The notes below the pieces were generated by a model that was not told the DNA's origin, made no database searches, and was given only the letters and a program-made list of their open reading frames with translations. Position numbers and translations under genes: made by a program. Of a stretch of 6,557 nucleotides of DNA, positions 6,084-6,557 are shown piece by piece (the first letter of the stretch is position 1; every line of letters begins with the position of its first letter). The stretch lies in contig JAEEHG010000113.1 in the NCBI GenBank assembly GCA_016280695.1, forward strand, positions 1-6,557. The letters are read 5' to 3'. The DNA comes from Solobacterium sp. Its GTDB lineage: Bacteria; Bacillota_I; Bacilli_A; Erysipelotrichales; Erysipelotrichaceae.

Positions 6084-6103
6084 AGGGCGGCACAGACTGC
6101 CCT
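6084..6103 (+). repeat. Hairpin 1 in the convergent spacer
   Basis: AGGGCGG (6084-6090) pairs with CTGCCCT (6097-6103) with one G-T pair around CACAGA. Only three Ts follow (6103-6105), so it is a weak terminator at most. It starts 22 bases after the UPF0339 stop codon. Confidence 0.6.
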
Positions 6104-6107
6104 TTCA

Positions 6108-6139
6108 TATGCGCTGAGGGGAAACGGTGACAGCGCATA
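6108..6139. repeat. Hairpin 2 in the convergent spacer
   Basis: TATGCGCTG (6108-6116) and CAGCGCATA (6131-6139) form a perfect 9-bp inverted repeat around a 14-base purine-rich loop. There is no T-run, so it is not a terminator. It could protect the 3' end of an mRNA or bind a protein. Confidence 0.65.
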
Positions 6140-6153
6140 CAGCCGGAACGAAG

Positions 6154-6182
6154 AAAAGGATTGACAGAGGTCAATCCTTTTT
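6154..6182. terminator. Bidirectional rho-independent terminator between convergent genes
   Basis: AAAAGGATTGAC (6154-6165) and GTCAATCCTTTT (6170-6181) are perfectly complementary over 12 bp around AGAG. The A-run on one side and T-run on the other serve the + strand UPF0339 gene and the - strand enzyme gene, whose stop codon is about 60 bases away. Confidence 0.93.
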
Positions 6183-6241
6183 CTGTGCCTGAAATGACTG
6201 CGCGATCAGACCGCATGGCCGTCCGCAGGCAGATGTGTTTT

Positions 6242-6557
6242 TTAGAACTGGGCAAACAGACTGCCGAAGCCGCCGGTGTGAATAACCACGGAATCGCCTT
6301 CGACCTCACCCCTGCGGATCATGTCTTCGTAGCCGACCAGCAGTTTGGCGTTGTAGATATTCTCGATATGGATACCTTCCCGGCGGGTAAATTCAAAGAC
6401 CATCCGTTCGCTTTCCGGTGTATTGATGCCCCAGCCTTCGCCGCGGTAGCGGACCACGATATCAGCCGCGTCCTTGATTTCATGCGCAAACGGCAGGCCG
6501 GTGATTTCCTCCATCTCGGCAATGGCGGAATGAATGTGTTCACAGAGCACCGTTTCA
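6242..6557 (-). CDS. PLP-dependent D-cysteine desulfhydrase/ACC deaminase-family enzyme, C-terminal end
   Basis: The last 104 residues of a - strand gene that continues beyond the window edge; the frame is still open at 6556, so the GTG at 6550-6548 is internal. Complete members are about 320-340 residues, so roughly two thirds are missing, including the PLP-binding lysine. The recognisable parts are RGEGWGINTPES, the following segment ending IENIYNAKLLVGYEDMIRRGE, and the near-terminal VVIHTGGFGSLF. They match the C-terminal large-domain pattern of the fold-type II D-cysteine desulfhydrase/1-aminocyclopropane-1-carboxylate deaminase group (G-x-G-I-x-T-P-E, then Y-x-x-K, then IHTGG). Members commonly deaminate or desulfhydrate small amino acids; D-cysteine to pyruvate, sulfide and ammonia is typical in bacteria. 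The residues that separate the two activities are not in view. The gene converges on the UPF0339 gene and shares its terminator. Confidence 0.8.
   Translation of the reverse strand, partial: ETVLCEHIHSAIAEMEEITGLPFAHEIKDAADIVVRYRGEGWGINTPESERMVFEFTRREGIHIENIYNAKLLVGYEDMIRRGEVEGDSVVIHTGGFGSLFAQF

Noticed and set aside
6127..6192. 21-codon mini-gene (GTG start, AGGGG five bases upstream)
   Set aside because: It runs through hairpin 2 and the bidirectional terminator, so the apparent ribosome site is more likely just the purine-rich hairpin loop.
1..6557. CRISPR array, tRNA, insertion sequence, toxin-antitoxin or phage defence genes
   Set aside because: No regularly spaced repeats, cloverleaf, transposase motifs, terminal inverted repeats or paired small genes were found on either strand.

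Overview
This is ordinary bacterial chromosome, most likely from a moderately GC-rich member of the Bacillota (Firmicutes). An Erysipelotrichales-like or Clostridia-like gut anaerobe would fit, but that is inference from gene content and style and is not proven. The supporting signs are strong GGAGG-type ribosome binding sites, compact hairpin plus T-run terminators after nearly every gene, an M16C presequence-protease-like peptidase, a MATE exporter and a UPF0339 protein. Coding DNA is GC-rich. Some intergenic DNA is very AT-rich (about 19% GC over 3381-3540).

Layout. (1) 2-1813, + strand: the C-terminal 603 residues of an M16C metallopeptidase whose start and zinc site lie upstream of the window, closed by a terminator at 1820-1848. 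(2) 1959-3332, +: a complete MATE-family multidrug/Na+ antiporter, closed by a terminator at 3349-3373. (3) 3374-3541: an AT-rich spacer, followed by a near-consensus promoter (3542-3570) and a 7-bp inverted repeat. (4) 3626-4798, +: a 390-residue multipass membrane protein that resembles two-repeat Na+-coupled carriers but whose substrate I cannot name; terminator at 4822-4849. (5) 4881-5492, +: a small alpha/beta-hydrolase esterase; terminator at 5496-5525. (6) 5681-6061, +: a 126-residue protein made of two UPF0339/DUF1508 (YegP-like) repeats. (7) 6062-6241: three consecutive hairpins, the last a symmetric bidirectional terminator. (8) 6242-6557, - strand: the C-terminal end of a PLP-dependent D-cysteine desulfhydrase/ACC deaminase-like enzyme, convergent with gene 6.

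The genes do not form an operon. Each complete + strand gene has its own terminator and a plausible promoter, so the window reads as a row of single-gene transcription units with unrelated jobs: peptide degradation, export, solute transport, ester hydrolysis, an unknown small protein and amino-acid metabolism. I see no mobile element, CRISPR array, tRNA, rRNA or phage gene, and no convincing multi-gene novel system. The least explained parts are the transporter with its own strong promoter and inverted repeat, the UPF0339 protein, and the folded spacer between the two convergent genes.
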